7,069 nt of DNA from UBA4823 sp034436035 (GTDB lineage Bacteria > Chloroflexota > Anaerolineae > Anaerolineales > UBA4823). Positions 6,088 through 7,069 of the stretch are shown one piece after another. The position numbers and the translations under genes were made by a program. The stretch spans positions 1 to 7,069 of the forward strand of contig DAOTVW010000231.1 in assembly GCA_034436035.1 (NCBI GenBank). Direction: 5' to 3'. Each line of letters begins with the position of its first letter. Position 1 is the stretch's first letter. The notes under the pieces were generated by a model. That model had not been told where the DNA came from. It saw only the letters and a program-made list of their open reading frames with translations, and searched no databases.

Positions 6088-6711
6088 ATGATGTTTATCA
6101 CCTTTGAGGGTTCAGAAGGCTGTGGGAAATCCACTCAAATACAGCTTTTAGCAGAATTTTTACAGCAAAAGCAATATAAAGTCTTGCTTACCAGAGAACC
6201 GGGCGGCACCGAGATTGGTGAACAGATTCGCGAGATCCTTGCCAAACGCGAGAACACCGCAATGCAATTACGTACCGAGATTCTCCTCTTTCAAGCATCG
6301 AGAGCGCAATTAGTAGAGGAGCTGATCAAACCCCACTTAGCGAAGGGTTATATTGTGTTATGTGATCGGTATGCTGATTCAACCATTGCCTATCAAGGAT
6401 ATGGTTATCGCAACATTGAGTTACCTAAGTTACGTTCGCTGGTAGATTTTGCAACGGACGGTTTGAAACCTGATTTAACCATCCTCTTGGATTTGGATGT
6501 CGAGATTGGTCTACAACGCCGCGAACGCGGTGGGCAGATCAATCGTCTCGACACCTATGATTTAGAATTCTACCGGCGCGTGCGGGCTGGTTACTTAGAA
6601 ATGGCGCGCCAAGAAGCCTCCCGCTGGGTGATCGTAAATGCTGCTCAGCCTCTCTTACAAGTACAAAACGATGTGCGCCGGTGTGTATTGCAGCGTTTAA
6701 CGGACGCTTAG
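6088..6711 (+). CDS. tmk: Thymidylate kinase (dTMP kinase)
   Basis: A 207-residue P-loop kinase that phosphorylates dTMP to dTDP with ATP, essential for dTTP supply. Motifs in order: ITFEGSEGCGKST (4-16) with the P-loop, TREPGGT (35-41), the DR(Y/H) motif in CDRYADSTIAYQGYG (92-106) for dTMP binding, LLDLDVEIGLQRR (133-145), and the lid region RRERGG (144-149), with LDTYDLEFYRRVRAGYLEMA (154-173) completing the fold. Length is normal and nothing is missing. ATG 6088 is followed directly by another ATG at 6091; the family commonly starts MFITFEG, so 6091 is equally likely. The ribosome site is weak (TAGG at 6070-6073). The gene follows an extended -10 promoter in an 87-base gap, and its stop overlaps that of the convergent FmdB-type gene. 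Confidence 0.97.
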   Translation: MMFITFEGSEGCGKSTQIQLLAEFLQQKQYKVLLTREPGGTEIGEQIREILAKRENTAMQLRTEILLFQASRAQLVEELIKPHLAKGYIVLCDRYADSTIAYQGYGYRNIELPKLRSLVDFATDGLKPDLTILLDLDVEIGLQRRERGGQINRLDTYDLEFYRRVRAGYLEMARQEASRWVIVNAAQPLLQVQNDVRRCVLQRLTDA

Positions 6712-7069
6712 AAATCATCCATATCTGCGCCGCCCATCCCCGCTCCTTCAGCATTGGCGAGATCGGGGAGCGCTTTTTCAATTTCTTCGGGACTCTGCCC
6801 CGCTTCTAAGCGATCCACCACCTCATCAAATTCCGGCGGCATTTCTTCACCCAACTCACTGCCCATCCGCCTCATCATTTTTCCTAAGGCTTTGGGATCA
6901 TCCTCCAAGCCAGCTAATGCGCTGGGGTCAGCCAGGTCTTCTAGGCGGCTTTCTTCTGATTTTGCCACCCGAATCCGACCAATCCGCCGTTCCACGTGTT
7001 CACTCTGGCAATAAGGGCAGTGCACTGGGCGGGTACCATATTCACTGTACGTCATAAAAATCTCAAAGC
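6708..7069 (-). CDS. FmdB-type zinc-ribbon protein, 5' end beyond the window
   Basis: The minus-strand frame is open to the right edge. Codons upstream of the ATG at 7055 read FEIF, giving FEIFMTYSEYG, which matches the conserved interior of FmdB zinc ribbons, so that Met is internal and the real start plus the first Cys pair lie past 7069. The second Cys pair, CPYC, is present about 13 residues after the internal Met, followed by VERRIGRIRV. The rest (about 85 residues) is acidic, Glu/Asp/Leu-rich and mostly helical (DDPKALGKMMRRMGSELGEE; EFDEVVDRLEAG), ending GGADMDDF; such long acidic tails also occur in FmdB-like proteins, whose function is not well defined and is often suggested to be regulatory. 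The 3' end overlaps the tmk stop by 4 bases, with no room for a separate terminator. Confidence 0.85.
   Translation of the reverse strand, partial: FEIFMTYSEYGTRPVHCPYCQSEHVERRIGRIRVAKSEESRLEDLADPSALAGLEDDPKALGKMMRRMGSELGEEMPPEFDEVVDRLEAGQSPEEIEKALPDLANAEGAGMGGADMDDF

Noticed and set aside
7053..7055. ATG 7055 as start of the FmdB-type gene
   Set aside because: The frame continues upstream as FEIF, matching the inside of the zinc-ribbon motif; the true start is beyond the window.
1..7069. CRISPR array, tRNA, rRNA, intact insertion sequence or known defence system
   Set aside because: No regularly spaced repeats, cloverleaf, transposase or defence-type domain set could be seen on either strand.

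Overview
The window looks like a chromosomal segment of a Chloroflexota bacterium, probably Anaerolineae. This is inferred from the protein types and their order (PdxS, PdxT, an unusual tandem GNAT-like protein, a Ycf45/SpoIIIAA-like AAA ATPase with an R3H end, thymidylate kinase, an FmdB-type zinc-ribbon protein). No rRNA or other decisive marker is present, so the phylum call is moderate.

Left third (1-1828), accessory. A membrane-anchored class I SAM methyltransferase lies on the minus strand (5-769). It is followed by an A/T-rich intergenic stretch with several inverted repeats. Next comes a plus-strand fossil of an integron integrase (intI, from 964): the N-terminal SAM-like segment and the IntI-specific 'KYPNASRE...WQYLFP' insertion are both recognisable, but there is a one-base frameshift, a large internal deletion and no C-terminal catalytic part. 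A GTTGGGC core (minus strand, 838-844) sits between the integrase start and the divergent methyltransferase. That is where an attI/first-cassette junction would be in an integron, so the locus may be a dead integron with one retained cassette. About 550 bases (1281-1828) hold no gene I can identify, although one frame is unusually open.

Middle and right (1829-6000), housekeeping. A good sigma-70-type promoter (TTGTCA-17-TAGAAT) leads into pdxS (start 1907, strong GGAGG), pdxT (4 nt after pdxS), a GNAT-like gene and the ATPase/R3H gene. These are close-packed on the plus strand and probably form one operon. PdxS and PdxT together make pyridoxal 5'-phosphate: PdxT frees ammonia from glutamine, and PdxS condenses it with ribose 5-phosphate and glyceraldehyde 3-phosphate. 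The roles of the other two genes are not known from sequence.

Right end (6001-7069). tmk (dTMP kinase) has its own extended -10 promoter (TGCTATAAT). It converges on, and overlaps by 4 bp, a minus-strand FmdB-type gene whose N-terminus lies beyond the window.

The main point of interest is the integron fossil and its possible cassette. No CRISPR array, tRNA, rRNA or intact mobile element was seen.
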